A DNA stretch of 38,079 nucleotides from an uncultured Candidatus Saccharibacteria bacterium (GTDB lineage Bacteria; Patescibacteriota; Saccharimonadia; Saccharimonadales; Saccharimonadaceae). Position 1 is the stretch's first letter. The number at the start of each line of letters is the position of its first letter. This document shows, in pieces, positions 7,465 through 16,252 of this stretch. The DNA is taken from NCBI GenBank assembly GCA_949070545.1, contig CARTQV010000001.1, positions 1 to 38,079 on the forward strand, written 5' to 3'. The notes below the pieces were generated by a model. That model was not told where the DNA came from. It did not search any database and saw nothing but the letters and a program-made list of their open reading frames with translations. The position numbers and the translations under genes are program-made.

Positions 7465-8619
7465 TTGCTCGAAAATGTATGGAGCAAGAACCAGCCCGAG
7501 GATTTATGTAAAGTCGATCGGGATATTTTAGATGAGGGGAGGTTTCCGCCGGAGGGATATTGGGACTATTCCGTGAAATATATTCTTTTGGCGATAGTGC
7601 AGAAAGTTTTTCGTTTGCGTGTTTCATGGAAAAAGATCAATCAATTCCATGTTGATGCGACGGAGCGTTTGCGAGAGTTGGCTAAGAAAGATCCGGAGCT
7701 GGACGAATGTGAGGCGATGCGGGGGTTTGAGCGCATTTGGCCGAAACTTAGCCAAATGCTTCGGGAGCCAGCGTTTTATTTTTGTATAAAACGTTTTTGC
7801 ATGGACTCGAGTTTTCTCTACACGTATTTTGTAGAGTTGTCGGGTTATGCACCGGCGCTGGAAATCGCGGCCGGAGCAAGCAATGACGTCACAGGGCGAT
7901 ATCGGGAGATTCCTGAGTGTGACGGCGGGTACAAGATGGCAGTCTTGGAGCCGACATTTCGCTCGTTTCTGCAGCGGATTTGGTTTTCGCAGCAAATAAT
8001 GCTTCGGAGGGCGAAGTCCTCTGGTTGGAGACCAAATATGGCTGATGATGAAAAGCAGAAATGTCGCCGAGTGAGAGTACTGTTTCTTGGTGGTGGTATG
8101 TTGCCGCAGCTTCGGATGTATGAGCTGGCGCCGGAAACCGTATCAGAAGTGTTTGACATCGTAGTTTACGATAAGGACCCGAAGATGCCGAACCATCTCG
8201 AGATGGTTTTCGGGAAACCGATCCAGGAATATGGTATTAAATATTGCTTCACGGATTTTGATGAGGCGTTCAAAGATTCGGCAAATTTTGGTAAATACGA
8301 CATAATAGTCGCCGAAGGTGTAATGTCGTATTATAAGACACCAGAACAGACGCAGTATATGCTGCGTGGCGCGCATAAGATGCTGGTAGATGGTGGATGG
8401 TTTGTTCACGATCTGCAGGTCTTAGAGCCAAGTATGTTGCGCTGTGTTCTGGCGCTGGCGTGGCGTGGCACTGGGCTTAGCCCAGATGTCGGAGCGAAGA
8501 AGGCGATTCGACGCATTGAAAAAGCCGCAGGAGAGTGCGGTTTTGGAGTAATGCGGACGGAGATCGACCGCTATAACAAGTTGCCGGCCATAGTGAATTT
8601 TTGGCTGAGCAAACAATAA
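7465..8619 (+). CDS. Rossmann-fold methyltransferase-like protein, paralogue 2
   Basis: The TTG at 7465 is preferred because AGGAAGG lies 8 nt upstream, the same geometry as the paralogue; an in-frame GTG at 7456 overlaps that ribosome site. Residues 1-200 of 384 are helical and Trp/Arg-rich with no recognised domain. The C-terminal half has RVLFLGGGMLPQL (about 204-216), VVYDKDP (strand 2), YDIIVAEGVMSYY and MLVDGGWFVHDL, matching the order of motifs in the first copy (GAGYLP, ACDTD, VVLDGALMHY, LLKPDGVL). SAM-dependent methyl transfer is likely but the substrate is unknown. A terminator follows directly. Confidence 0.6.
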   Translation: MLENVWSKNQPEDLCKVDRDILDEGRFPPEGYWDYSVKYILLAIVQKVFRLRVSWKKINQFHVDATERLRELAKKDPELDECEAMRGFERIWPKLSQMLREPAFYFCIKRFCMDSSFLYTYFVELSGYAPALEIAAGASNDVTGRYREIPECDGGYKMAVLEPTFRSFLQRIWFSQQIMLRRAKSSGWRPNMADDEKQKCRRVRVLFLGGGMLPQLRMYELAPETVSEVFDIVVYDKDPKMPNHLEMVFGKPIQEYGIKYCFTDFDEAFKDSANFGKYDIIVAEGVMSYYKTPEQTQYMLRGAHKMLVDGGWFVHDLQVLEPSMLRCVLALAWRGTGLSPDVGAKKAIRRIEKAAGECGFGVMRTEIDRYNKLPAIVNFWLSKQ

Positions 8620-8648
8620 CATCATCAACCTTCCTTTTGGTTTATAAG

Positions 8649-8680
8649 ACCCTTGCGGAGACGTCTGCGAGGGTTTTCTT
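8649..8680 (+). terminator. Intrinsic terminator
   Basis: ACCCTTGCG (8649-8657) pairs with TGCGAGGGT (8666-8674) through 9 pairs including two G-T wobbles, with an 8-nt loop and a TTTTCTT tract. It ends the second methyltransferase-like transcript immediately before the next promoter. Confidence 0.75.
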
Positions 8681-8710
8681 TTGACATTTTGGTAGTGCAT
8701 ATGCTATACT
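8681..8710 (+). promoter_or_regulatory. Consensus promoter for the 7TM sensor-like / CAP pair
   Basis: TTGACA (8681-8686) and TATACT (8705-8710) are 18 nt apart, with an extended TGC before the -10. The leader carries AAGGAGG at 8729-8735 ahead of a GTG start. Confidence 0.8.
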
Positions 8711-8740
8711 ACGAATAATAACGATATTAAGGAGGTAAGA

Positions 8741-10084
8741 GTGAGTCTGATATCGATTTTGCTGTTTGCGACGGCAGTGTTGGTGTTTTTGGTCGGATTG
8801 GTAACTTTCATCGGTTCGTCTGCAAAAGAACGGAAGAGCAGTTTTTGGTTTTTATTAGCAGCGATTGCTTCGACGGTTTGGACGGTTGCGATTGCGGTTT
8901 TCCTTGCGTTGCCAGTCGAAGCGACAGAAGTTGCGCCGAGAGTGATTTTGGTGATTTATGTCGGCGCGTTTTTGGTTTCGCCGACGGCCTTAGGCTATGT
9001 GGGCTGGAAATATCGGATTGGGCGAATCTTGACGGTTATTTCTCTGCTAGCGGGAGCTTGTCTTGGCGTAGTGATTTTGCGACATCCGGAGTTACTCTAT
9101 TCAGGTTTTACTTTGGCGCGAACTGGAAATAGTGTCGAATTGGTCCATAACTGGTTCAATTTTGTTTATATTGGATATTTTGTGTTAGTGATGGGAAGTT
9201 TCTGTTTTATGGCTTATCGTTCGGCGATGAAAGCAACAAGTAAGCGTATGCGCATGGGGCTGGGGATTTTTGCGATTGGAATGTTGATTGAAGCGACCTG
9301 TGCGGGGATTTTCGATTTAATCTTGCCACTTTATGTGCGTTATGATCTGATTTGGGTTGGGCCACTGGTGCTCAGTGTAGTGATTGTGGCGTTTTTCTAC
9401 GCTGCATTGAAATATCGCATTGTTTCAGTCATGCGCGGTTGGCTGAAGGTGATGTCTTATGTTGTGATTTTGGCGAGTGGCGCGGTGGTGTATATGGTGA
9501 TTTTCTACTTGATTTTTACCGCTTTGTTCAAGATCCCAAATCCATCGACGTCGGTTTTGGTTTTGAATTTCTTGATGATTGTGATTGTATTACTGCTCAT
9601 GCCAGTGATTAATGAAATTGCTGCTTCGATTCGTTCGATGATTTCGGTGGGGCAGGTTGATTTGGCCTATGTTGTGAAAAAGCTAAATCGTATTGCGACG
9701 AAGAATGTCAATTTGAAAGATTTAGCGGCGTTTTTGGCAGATCATCTGCACTTTGCTTATATCGGCTTTGTGATTAACGGGCGGCTTTATGGTTCAAAAG
9801 CCTTGGCAGTCTCGGCGGAAGAATTGACAAAAATCGCACATCTACGCGCGGTACCGCACGGAGTTTGGCAAGAGCCAACAAAACAAGTGCAAGAAATTTT
9901 GGATAATTTGGGCTTGAAGGCGGTGGCGGAATTAAAGAATGCGAAAGGTAAACCATTTGGGCAGATTATCGTCGGAAAGCCGCTGGGAAAGACAAACTTT
10001 GAGCGACGCGATCTTGTGCAGCTTGAGATGATTATTAATCTCGTGGCAATGGTAATTGATTCGGAAAAACATTTGCGAGCATAA
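8741..10084 (+). CDS. Polytopic membrane sensor-like protein (7TM N-terminal region, GAF-like C-terminus)
   Basis: GTG start with AAGGAGG 5 nt upstream. Of 447 residues, about 1-300 hold eight or so hydrophobic segments in the pattern of the N-terminal membrane region of some histidine kinases (hisK_N-like). The last 140 residues look like a GAF-type alpha/beta domain (LKDLAAFLADHLHFAYIGFVING to the C-terminal helix LVQLEMIINLVAMVIDSE). There is no HisKA phospho-acceptor, ATPase, GGDEF or response regulator, so output must go through a partner or the protein is not a kinase. The CAP-domain gene begins 13 nt downstream in the same operon. Function is inferred from topology only. Confidence 0.6.
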   Translation: MSLISILLFATAVLVFLVGLVTFIGSSAKERKSSFWFLLAAIASTVWTVAIAVFLALPVEATEVAPRVILVIYVGAFLVSPTALGYVGWKYRIGRILTVISLLAGACLGVVILRHPELLYSGFTLARTGNSVELVHNWFNFVYIGYFVLVMGSFCFMAYRSAMKATSKRMRMGLGIFAIGMLIEATCAGIFDLILPLYVRYDLIWVGPLVLSVVIVAFFYAALKYRIVSVMRGWLKVMSYVVILASGAVVYMVIFYLIFTALFKIPNPSTSVLVLNFLMIVIVLLLMPVINEIAASIRSMISVGQVDLAYVVKKLNRIATKNVNLKDLAAFLADHLHFAYIGFVINGRLYGSKALAVSAEELTKIAHLRAVPHGVWQEPTKQVQEILDNLGLKAVAELKNAKGKPFGQIIVGKPLGKTNFERRDLVQLEMIINLVAMVIDSEKHLRA

Positions 10085-10097
10085 CGGGAATTAGACG

Positions 10098-11087
10098 ATG
10101 ACAGCAAAATTGATGCACCAGACGAAGATGATGATTCTTCTCTCGCTAAATGCGGTGGCGATTTTGATTGTGGGCGTGATGATTTTTAGCGCGATTAATC
10201 TGAACGGGGGGATTGAGTTTCAAGTGGTGGCGGAGCGTAGCGATGTTGTGAATGACCAGTTGGAGGAGCTGGGACTGGTGGCCCCAGTAACGGATGAGCT
10301 GAGTGCACCAGTGGTTTCGGCGAGTGCTTCGACGAGTGGACCGAATACGAATGGTTATATCGCGACAGGTAGTGGGACGCGTAGCAGTGGAGGGATTAGC
10401 AAGGACCCAGTGCCGAATGGGCAACTTTGGAACGAAGACTCGATTGTGATTTTTCAGACGGCGGATTTTGACATTTGTGTTGGGGGTGGAATGACAGATC
10501 TTGGTGATATGTATTGGCAATCAAGCAACACTAGTGTGATTGCGGGATTTTATAATACGGCGCGGACATGGCTTGGGTATAACCCGGGTGGCTGTCGTTA
10601 TCCAGCGATTGTGGGGACGGGGACGACAGAAATTACGGCAGGGACGTATGATGGTAGCCGCTATGACAAATTGACTGTGACGGTGATTGCTCCGCCAGTT
10701 GAACAATGGAAACGTGATGTTTTAGACCTCGTGAATCAAGAGCGCGCGAAAAATGGTCTCGGAGCGTTAGGCTGGAGTGCGAGTTGTGAAGGCGCAGCAA
10801 ATACGCGCGCGAAAGAGATTATGACGAGTTATTCGCATACGCGACCTGATGGCTCGAGTTGGTCGACGGCATGTCCGATCCCGAGCAGTGGGGGTATGAG
10901 TGGTGAGAACTTGAATGCTGGAAATGCAGCGGTGTCGCCGGAAACGGTTGTAGCGTCGTGGATGGCGTCACCTGAACATCGTGCGAATATTTTGAATCCG
11001 GATTTCAAGAATCTCGCAGTTGGATTTGTATTTGATCCTGGTTCGCAGCACAAGACTTTCTGGTCGCAGTACTTTACGACTTGGTAG
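10098..11087 (+). CDS. Secreted or anchored CAP (SCP/PR-1) domain protein
   Basis: An N-terminal hydrophobic segment (about 12-34) is followed by a Ser/Thr/Gly-rich linker (65-105), an uncharacterised beta-rich domain (about 108-200) and a C-terminal CAP domain (about 205-329). The CAP part has LDLVNQERAKNGLGAL, SHTRPDGSSW with the site His, GENLNAG with the site Glu, and WMASPEHRANILNPDFKNLAVGF with the second His. CAP proteins are extracellular and bind lipids or peptides; their catalytic activity in bacteria is unsettled. It is co-transcribed with the 7TM protein. A second, unrelated CAP gene is carried by the prophage at 32,154. Confidence 0.85.
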   Translation: MTAKLMHQTKMMILLSLNAVAILIVGVMIFSAINLNGGIEFQVVAERSDVVNDQLEELGLVAPVTDELSAPVVSASASTSGPNTNGYIATGSGTRSSGGISKDPVPNGQLWNEDSIVIFQTADFDICVGGGMTDLGDMYWQSSNTSVIAGFYNTARTWLGYNPGGCRYPAIVGTGTTEITAGTYDGSRYDKLTVTVIAPPVEQWKRDVLDLVNQERAKNGLGALGWSASCEGAANTRAKEIMTSYSHTRPDGSSWSTACPIPSSGGMSGENLNAGNAAVSPETVVASWMASPEHRANILNPDFKNLAVGFVFDPGSQHKTFWSQYFTTW

Positions 11088-11169
11088 TGTGGGTGTAGTA
11101 AGGGGAGCGGAGTGTATGGTGCGCGAGTAGGACTAAGCCGTGGTCCGTGTTGTTCTGTGCATTATGCTC

Positions 11170-11862
11170 CTATAGGAGGTCGGCGACGATATGAAGTTTG
11201 ATGTGACCGTTTTGGGACAGGCTTTCGTGGAGTTTGATGAAAGATGGGAGACGGTGAAGAAACTTTGGGCTTTTGGTCTTGAAATAAGATTTATATAACA
11301 ATTCGATAGCGGTGCTGACGACTGCAAGCGTATGCTCGCGAGGCTGAGGTTTCATTTTGACGAGGTCGGCGGCAATAGCTGGTAATTCGCGTGGTCCAGC
11401 AGCGATGAGTTTTTTTGCGTCGGCGAGGACTTGCCCGTTTACTTTTGGCGCGGATTTTAGGATGTCTTTTTTATGCGGGTAAAAGATTTGGGCGCGTGAG
11501 AGGATCGTTGGCAACAAGCTCGCAGGGTTTTCGGTAAGGAGGACAAAATGGCAATGTGCTTTTGGCTCTTCAAAAGTCTTTAAAAAAGCGTTTTCTGCTG
11601 GCTCATTCATGGCGTCGGCGGGTGCGATGATGAAATAACGCTCGGAAGTTTCGCGACTATTTGTCAAAGTAAGAAAATCGCGAATTTGCTCGACGGTAAT
11701 GACGGATGTTTTTTTGTCGTCGCTAGGTTTCAAAGTCAACGCATGTTTTAAACCGAGGTCGGCATCGAATGGAAGGGCGACTACGGCACAAGAAACCTTT
11801 TCTAAAATAGTTTTCAGTTGTTTTTCATCTTCAAAAAACATAAAAATTATTGACTTTTTCAA
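11170..11862 (-). CDS. holB: DNA polymerase III delta-prime-like subunit (clamp loader)
   Basis: Clamp-loader family protein of 230 residues. It is recognised by NAFLKTFEEP (91-100), the equivalent of the family's NALLKTLEEP, by the TENPASLLPTILSRAQ arginine-finger region (109-125), and by the IIAPADAMNEPAEN strand. It lacks a Walker A and the zinc module, as expected for a delta-prime stator rather than DnaX. It is shorter than E. coli HolB at both ends. The annotated start is a TTG without a ribosome site; an in-frame ATG at 11,841 is an alternative. It lies 29 nt after the RluA gene. The stop codon is inside a 12-bp palindrome (CTCCTATAGGAG, 11,167-11,178). Confidence 0.75.
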   Translation of the reverse strand: MKKSIIFMFFEDEKQLKTILEKVSCAVVALPFDADLGLKHALTLKPSDDKKTSVITVEQIRDFLTLTNSRETSERYFIIAPADAMNEPAENAFLKTFEEPKAHCHFVLLTENPASLLPTILSRAQIFYPHKKDILKSAPKVNGQVLADAKKLIAAGPRELPAIAADLVKMKPQPREHTLAVVSTAIELLYKSYFKTKSPKFLHRLPSFIKLHESLSQNGHIKLHIVADLL

Positions 11863-11891
11863 TTAAGTGTGATATAATGAAAGGATAGGGT

Positions 11892-12794
11892 CTATTTTTC
11901 TTCATCATTTCGGACATAATCTAAAAATTCCTTTGGTAATTCAGAACGAAAAATCTTCCGCTTTCCGCCGTTTTCTCCTGGAATGGTGATTTCGAGTTCC
12001 TTCGCATGCAGAAAAAGTCGTTCGCCTTTTCCGTCGCCATAAACGACGTCACCGACAATCGGAACGCCGAGGTATTTCAAGTGTACGCGGAGTTGATGAG
12101 TACGACCGGTGGTTGGTTTTAACTCAAGCAAGGAATATTTGTCATTTTTTGCTAGTACTTTGTAATAAGTTTGGGAAGATTTGCCGTTTTGATCGACCTG
12201 GAAGGTGGTTGGGCGCTTCAGATTTCGAGCGATCGGTAGATCAATCATTGCCTCATCAAGCTTTGGATGCCCAGCGACGACGGCGTAATAAGTTTTGTGA
12301 GTTTTGCGGTCTTGGAACTGTTTGCGGAGCATTTTCTGGGTTGTAGAATCTTTCGCAAGGATAACAACCCCACTGGTATCGCGGTCTAATCGATGCACGA
12401 GTAGACCATAATCTTCCAAGGTCGGTTCGGGACAATATTCTCCTTTTGCCATGCTAAGTAGTCCGGCCGGTTTGTCCAAAACGAGGACGTGTTCATCTTC
12501 ATAAATTACAGGCGGGCGAGGTGGTAAATCGGTCGCTTTCGGAACGTTCAGAATGATTTTTGCTTCAGGTAAAACTTTTGTGTTAGGCTTTTTTGCAACT
12601 TCGCCATCGACCGTAACATAACCATTCTTAATAAAAGTCTGCAGACTGGAACGGTTATATTCAGGGTGTTGTTGGACTAAAAGATGGTCTAAACGAGATT
12701 TTTCGGGAGCATTGTCTTCCTTGGCAAGTTCAAGATCGCCATTCACTACTCGAGAGAGCTCTGGTTTGCTGAATTTTTTTCCTGTGATGATCAC
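11892..12794 (-). CDS. RluA-family pseudouridine synthase
   Basis: Isomerises specific uridines of rRNA or tRNA to pseudouridine. An S4 RNA-binding domain (SRLDHLLVQQHPEYNRSSLQTFIKNGYVTVDGE) is followed by the RluA catalytic domain with the motif HRLDRDTSGV, whose second Asp... here the Asp of RLD is the nucleophile, and the later TGRTHQLRVHLKYLGVPIVGD block. I chose GTG 12,794 because AAGGGG lies 6 nt upstream; the frame also extends to a TTG at 12,827 with no ribosome site. The sequence does not decide between RluA, RluC and RluD specificity. It sits between trpS and the delta-prime-like gene on the same strand. Confidence 0.9.
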   Translation of the reverse strand: MIITGKKFSKPELSRVVNGDLELAKEDNAPEKSRLDHLLVQQHPEYNRSSLQTFIKNGYVTVDGEVAKKPNTKVLPEAKIILNVPKATDLPPRPPVIYEDEHVLVLDKPAGLLSMAKGEYCPEPTLEDYGLLVHRLDRDTSGVVILAKDSTTQKMLRKQFQDRKTHKTYYAVVAGHPKLDEAMIDLPIARNLKRPTTFQVDQNGKSSQTYYKVLAKNDKYSLLELKPTTGRTHQLRVHLKYLGVPIVGDVVYGDGKGERLFLHAKELEITIPGENGGKRKIFRSELPKEFLDYVRNDEEK

Positions 12795-12876
12795 TGTTTT
12801 CCCCTTTTCTGGAGAGACGATGTCCAATTACAAAAGGACAAAGCTTCACGAAAACTAGACGCACATCCTAATTGAT

Positions 12877-13896
12877 CTAACGTAGTCCAACACATTTTTG
12901 GACCTCATGTAGCTTCTGGTTTGCTACGGTGTTGGCATAGACTTCGCCGGTTTGGAGCAAATCGAAAACAACGCCATCGTCGATGTCAGCAAGCTTTTCT
13001 TGGAAGACTTCGAGGAAAGTTTGGACGCTTTCCGCGACTTTTTGTTTCAAATCACCGTAGTGCGTTTCGCCTGCCCAAGTTGAAATCACATCCTGGAGTG
13101 GAAGATCATTAAGCAGGGCCTCGATTTGTAATAAATTGCTGATCCCGGGTTGGTTGAACATGTCGTATTGGATTTTGCCGAGACTGTCGGTCGTGGCGGA
13201 CATGATTTTTCTCGCGGCGGCACTTGGTTCGTCGGAAAGCATGATTTTGCTGTTTGGGGATGGGGTGGATTTGCTCATTTTTTTCTCGGGATTTTGGAGA
13301 TCGCGAATCCGAATACCATCATTTACGGACATAAATTCAACTTGTTCCTTTGGTGTGGCGGGTAGGACAAAAATGTCACCGTATTTCTTGTTGAAACGTT
13401 CGGCGAGACGACGAGTGAGCTCGATGTGTTGGAATTGGTCTTCACCAACTGGAATATAGGTCGCGTCGTAGAGTAGAATGTCGGACGCCATGAGCACGGG
13501 GTAGTCGAAAATCCCAACTCCGACGCTGTCTTTGCCGGAACTTTTGTCTTTAAATTGGGTCATACGGTTCAGCTCGCCCATGGTTGCGACGCAGTTCAAA
13601 ATCCAACAGAGCTCGGAATGGGCTGGGACACGAGATTGACGATAAAGGTGGACATGAGGCGTGATTTCGAGGCCGGCAGCGAGATAATATTTCAGCGATC
13701 GAACCAGATTCGCCTGTAGTTCCCCATCGACAGAGTCAATGATGGAGTGAAGATCGGGGACGAAGATATTGATTTCAGAAGAATCGCTATGTTTGTTGGC
13801 GAGGCGCACCATCGGAAGCAGGGCTCCGAGGAAGTTACCAAGTGTGATAACGCTGTTGACACGCATGCCGGTAAGAATTGTAGGTGATTTTTTCAT
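12877..13896 (-). CDS. trpS: Tryptophanyl-tRNA synthetase
   Basis: Class I aminoacyl-tRNA synthetase charging tRNA-Trp. Of 339 residues, the start TILTGMRVNSVITLGNFLGAL contains the HIGH-equivalent region (here TLGN, 18-21), and KMSKS lies at 206-210. The tryptophan pocket region FDYPVLMASDILLYDATYIPVGEDQFQHIELTR is in the expected place. Length is normal for bacterial TrpRS. There is no ribosome site: TGC-TATAAT ends 6 nt before the ATG, implying a leaderless mRNA. It is transcribed away from the glycosyltransferase gene. Confidence 0.97.
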   Translation of the reverse strand: MKKSPTILTGMRVNSVITLGNFLGALLPMVRLANKHSDSSEINIFVPDLHSIIDSVDGELQANLVRSLKYYLAAGLEITPHVHLYRQSRVPAHSELCWILNCVATMGELNRMTQFKDKSSGKDSVGVGIFDYPVLMASDILLYDATYIPVGEDQFQHIELTRRLAERFNKKYGDIFVLPATPKEQVEFMSVNDGIRIRDLQNPEKKMSKSTPSPNSKIMLSDEPSAAARKIMSATTDSLGKIQYDMFNQPGISNLLQIEALLNDLPLQDVISTWAGETHYGDLKQKVAESVQTFLEVFQEKLADIDDGVVFDLLQTGEVYANTVANQKLHEVQKCVGLR

Positions 13897-13902
13897 AATC
13901 TT

Positions 13903-13927
13903 ATTATAGCATAAACTATGATATAAT
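13903..13927. promoter_or_regulatory. Divergent leaderless extended -10 promoters (trpS / glycosyltransferase)
   Basis: Minus strand: TGC-TATAAT at 13,903-13,908, 6 nt before the trpS ATG. Plus strand: TGA-TATAAT at 13,922-13,927, 8 nt before the glycosyltransferase ATG. Neither has a -35 consensus or room for a Shine-Dalgarno sequence. The 39-bp gap holds both promoters. Confidence 0.6.
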
Positions 13928-13935
13928 TATATGAG

Positions 13936-15195
13936 ATGAAAATTGCAATTACTTCGGATTTGTATTATCCGATGACGAATGGAGTCGCGGTTTTTGCGCA
14001 TAATTTAGCGAAAGGTCTGGCGAAGCACGGTCACGAGGTTTTGGTGATTTGTCCGAGTTTTAGCGGGAAAAAACATCGTGTACGTCGCGATGGTGTGACG
14101 ACGGTTTATTTGCGCTCGATACGGTTTCCATTTTATCCTGACCAGATTAACAAAGTTCCCGATAATAAGGAGCTACTAGGAGTTTCTCTGCCGAGGTTGG
14201 CGTATCGTCATGGGCTGTGGGTGGCGGTAGAGCCGTATCCTGAGTTAAAGAAGACTTTGGACCGTTTTCGTCCAGATGTAATCCATAACCAGACTGCAGA
14301 AATGATTGCAATCGCAGCACGGCGTTATGCGAAGAGATATGACGTACCGATGGTCTCGACAGGGCATGCTTATCCAGATAATATTACAGGGCAGTTGAAA
14401 CTATTAAAACCGCTGAAAAAACCGCTAGACGCAATGCTCAGGACTTATATGGCGAGTTTTTTGAAACATTCGGAGTATGCGACGATGCCGACGGAGATGG
14501 CAATTGAGGATCTGGTGCCGAAAAATCGTAAACGGTTCCAGGTAACGGTTGAACCGTTGTCAAACGGAGTTGATTTGTCGCAGTTTGGGCCGAAAAAGCC
14601 GACAGCGCGGATTTATAAGAAGTTTCGGTTGCCGAAGGATCGGCCAATTGTGCTCTATGTTGGGCGAGTGGACCCAGAAAAAAGTATTAGTAATGTTGTG
14701 ATGGCATTTGCGAATATGCTCGAAAAGGTTCCAGAGGCGATGTTGGTGATCGTGGGGGATGGGACCGATCGTCAGCATCTCGTAGATTTGGTGCAGGCAC
14801 TTGGGATTGAACAGTCAGTGCGCTTTCTCGGACGGGTGTATCCGCCAGAGATTATGGAAGTTTATCGGACGGCGACAGTGTTTGCGACGGCGAGCGAAAC
14901 AGAAACGCAAGGAATTGTTTTGATTGAGGCAGCGGCGACTGGGTTGCCGCTGGTGGCGGTAGATGCGGGGGCAGTGCGCGAACTTTGTCAGAACAAGAAA
15001 AATGGGTTGCTTTGTCATGCGGGTGACGTCGATGAAATGACAAATGCGTTAGTGAAGATCTTGAGGCATAAGGATGTGCGTGAACGGTATGGAAAAGCTA
15101 GTCTCGAAATTGCGAAGAAGCACGACCTTGGTGTGACTTTGAAGCGGTTTGAAGAGATCTATCAGGAAGCAATCAGGCTGAAAGAAAACGAATAA
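13936..15195 (+). CDS. GT4-family glycosyltransferase
   Basis: Retaining GT-B glycosyltransferase of 419 residues. The N-terminal Rossmann domain opens with MKIAITSDLYYPMTNGVAVFAHNLAKGLAKHGHEV. The C-terminal domain has IVLYVGRVDPEKSISNVVMAF, the EX7E motif at Glu323-Glu331 within ETETQGIVLIEA, and the PLVAVDAGAVRELC nucleotide-sugar region. The sequence style resembles diacylglycerol or phosphatidylinositol glycosyltransferases that build membrane glycolipids, but the acceptor cannot be read from sequence. The 3' end overlaps the convergent hydrolase gene by 23 bases. Confidence 0.88.
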   Translation: MKIAITSDLYYPMTNGVAVFAHNLAKGLAKHGHEVLVICPSFSGKKHRVRRDGVTTVYLRSIRFPFYPDQINKVPDNKELLGVSLPRLAYRHGLWVAVEPYPELKKTLDRFRPDVIHNQTAEMIAIAARRYAKRYDVPMVSTGHAYPDNITGQLKLLKPLKKPLDAMLRTYMASFLKHSEYATMPTEMAIEDLVPKNRKRFQVTVEPLSNGVDLSQFGPKKPTARIYKKFRLPKDRPIVLYVGRVDPEKSISNVVMAFANMLEKVPEAMLVIVGDGTDRQHLVDLVQALGIEQSVRFLGRVYPPEIMEVYRTATVFATASETETQGIVLIEAAATGLPLVAVDAGAVRELCQNKKNGLLCHAGDVDEMTNALVKILRHKDVRERYGKASLEIAKKHDLGVTLKRFEEIYQEAIRLKENE

Positions 15196-15919
15196 TCTCA
15201 GTGGCGGTTTCGTGAGGTTTCTCGTAATTATGGAGATGTCCTGAGTCAGGAATGAAGATAGCGGTGGCACCAAGCTTTTTTGCGAGTTGTTCAGTGGCGG
15301 ATTTTTTGATGAGGCGGTCAGTTTCGCCGGCGAGTAGCAGGGTTTTTTGCAAAAAATCAAAGTCGGTGATACTAGAAAATGCAGAAAACTTGGCGGAAGC
15401 TAAAATATCGCGTTTTTTGGGAGGATGGTCGTTGCTGCAATCATGGGTGATGGCAAGGGCTTTTCGAAAAAGTGTTCGATCTTTGGGGACGAAAAGATAA
15501 CGTGTGGTCAGATAATCGACTAGTCGAGCTGGAAACAGGGCGGAAAGTGGCGTTAGAGCGGCGAAAAATTTCGCGGGTTTTGTTGAAATTGGAGACATTA
15601 GGATAATGCGTTCGCCGACTAGTTCTGGATAACGCTCGGCGGTTACGGCGACGATGATTGAGCCCATGGAATGTCCGATGAGGATGGGCTTTTTGAGTTT
15701 TTTCTTCTTGATAAAATTCGCTAAGAAATCAGCGTAAGTTTCGTTGGAATAAGCCTCGAGAGGTTTTGCGCCAGCAAAGGGCGGCACGGCAGGAGCATAA
15801 ACTTTATATCCGACTTTTTCGAGGTCGCGTTTAATTTCTCTCAAGCCAAGGGGTGAACCGCGTAGGCCATGCACAAGGATAATTGGCGATTCTTGGAGTT
15901 TTTCACCTTTTTTGGACAT
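15173..15919 (-). CDS. Alpha/beta hydrolase
   Basis: Serine hydrolase of 248 residues with the oxyanion strand ILVHGLRGS (14-22), nucleophile elbow GHSMGS (Ser84), acid Asp200 in LLAGETDRLI and catalytic His227 in PDSGHLHNYEKP. A lid region (about 115-190) is present. It resembles monoacylglycerol lipase or esterase-type proteins, but the substrate is unknown. Its ATG follows directly on the glutaredoxin stop codon, so the two are co-transcribed, and its 3' end overlaps the glycosyltransferase gene. Confidence 0.85.
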   Translation of the reverse strand: MSKKGEKLQESPIILVHGLRGSPLGLREIKRDLEKVGYKVYAPAVPPFAGAKPLEAYSNETYADFLANFIKKKKLKKPILIGHSMGSIIVAVTAERYPELVGERIILMSPISTKPAKFFAALTPLSALFPARLVDYLTTRYLFVPKDRTLFRKALAITHDCSNDHPPKKRDILASAKFSAFSSITDFDFLQKTLLLAGETDRLIKKSATEQLAKKLGATAIFIPDSGHLHNYEKPHETATEIIRFLSA

Positions 15920-16132
15920 CTATTTCCCTTTTTCGAGGTTTTTCAGGGCGGATTTGATCGCGGGGCGATCGAACCCAACGATGCGCTCCCCGTCAATTTC
16001 GGTGACAGGGACAGAATTAATGCCAGGGACTTTTGAAGCATCAACTTCTTCGTATTCGATACCTTGTTGGTCAAGCCAGTCCATGAGAGCATGGCACCAA
16101 GGGCAGGTTGTGGTTGTATAAACTTTGATCAT
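15920..16132 (-). CDS. Glutaredoxin-like protein (CPWC)
   Basis: A 70-residue thioredoxin-fold protein beginning MIKVYTTTTCPWCHALMDWL with the CPWC redox pair (Cys10, Cys13), then SVPVTEIDGERIVGFDRPAI with the cis-Pro and glutathione/partner loop. It matches short NrdH/YruB-type glutaredoxins. The start at 16,132 is preferred over an in-frame ATG 36 nt upstream because a TGC-TATAAT box ends 6 nt before it and homology starts there. It is the last host gene before the prophage. Confidence 0.88.
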   Translation of the reverse strand: MIKVYTTTTCPWCHALMDWLDQQGIEYEEVDASKVPGINSVPVTEIDGERIVGFDRPAIKSALKNLEKGK

Positions 16133-16138
16133 AGAATT

Positions 16139-16144
16139 ATTATA
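16139..16144 (-). promoter_or_regulatory. Leaderless extended -10 promoter of the glutaredoxin gene
   Basis: TGC-TATAAT on the minus strand, 6 nt from ATG 16,132. It overlaps the longer open frame, which argues against the upstream start. Confidence 0.55.
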
Positions 16145-16252
16145 GCATATAAGAACTCGCCATTTCACTTATTATCAGCACTTTTACGCCTAACTACTGA
16201 TAATTTCTTTGTGAAAATCCGAAGATGATTTCTGTCATCTTTTACTATTTCC

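Noticed and set aside
9787..10107. Minus-strand 106-codon open frame at the end of the 7TM gene.
   Set aside because: Shadow of the real plus-strand frame; Ser/Arg/Cys-rich composition and no ribosome site.
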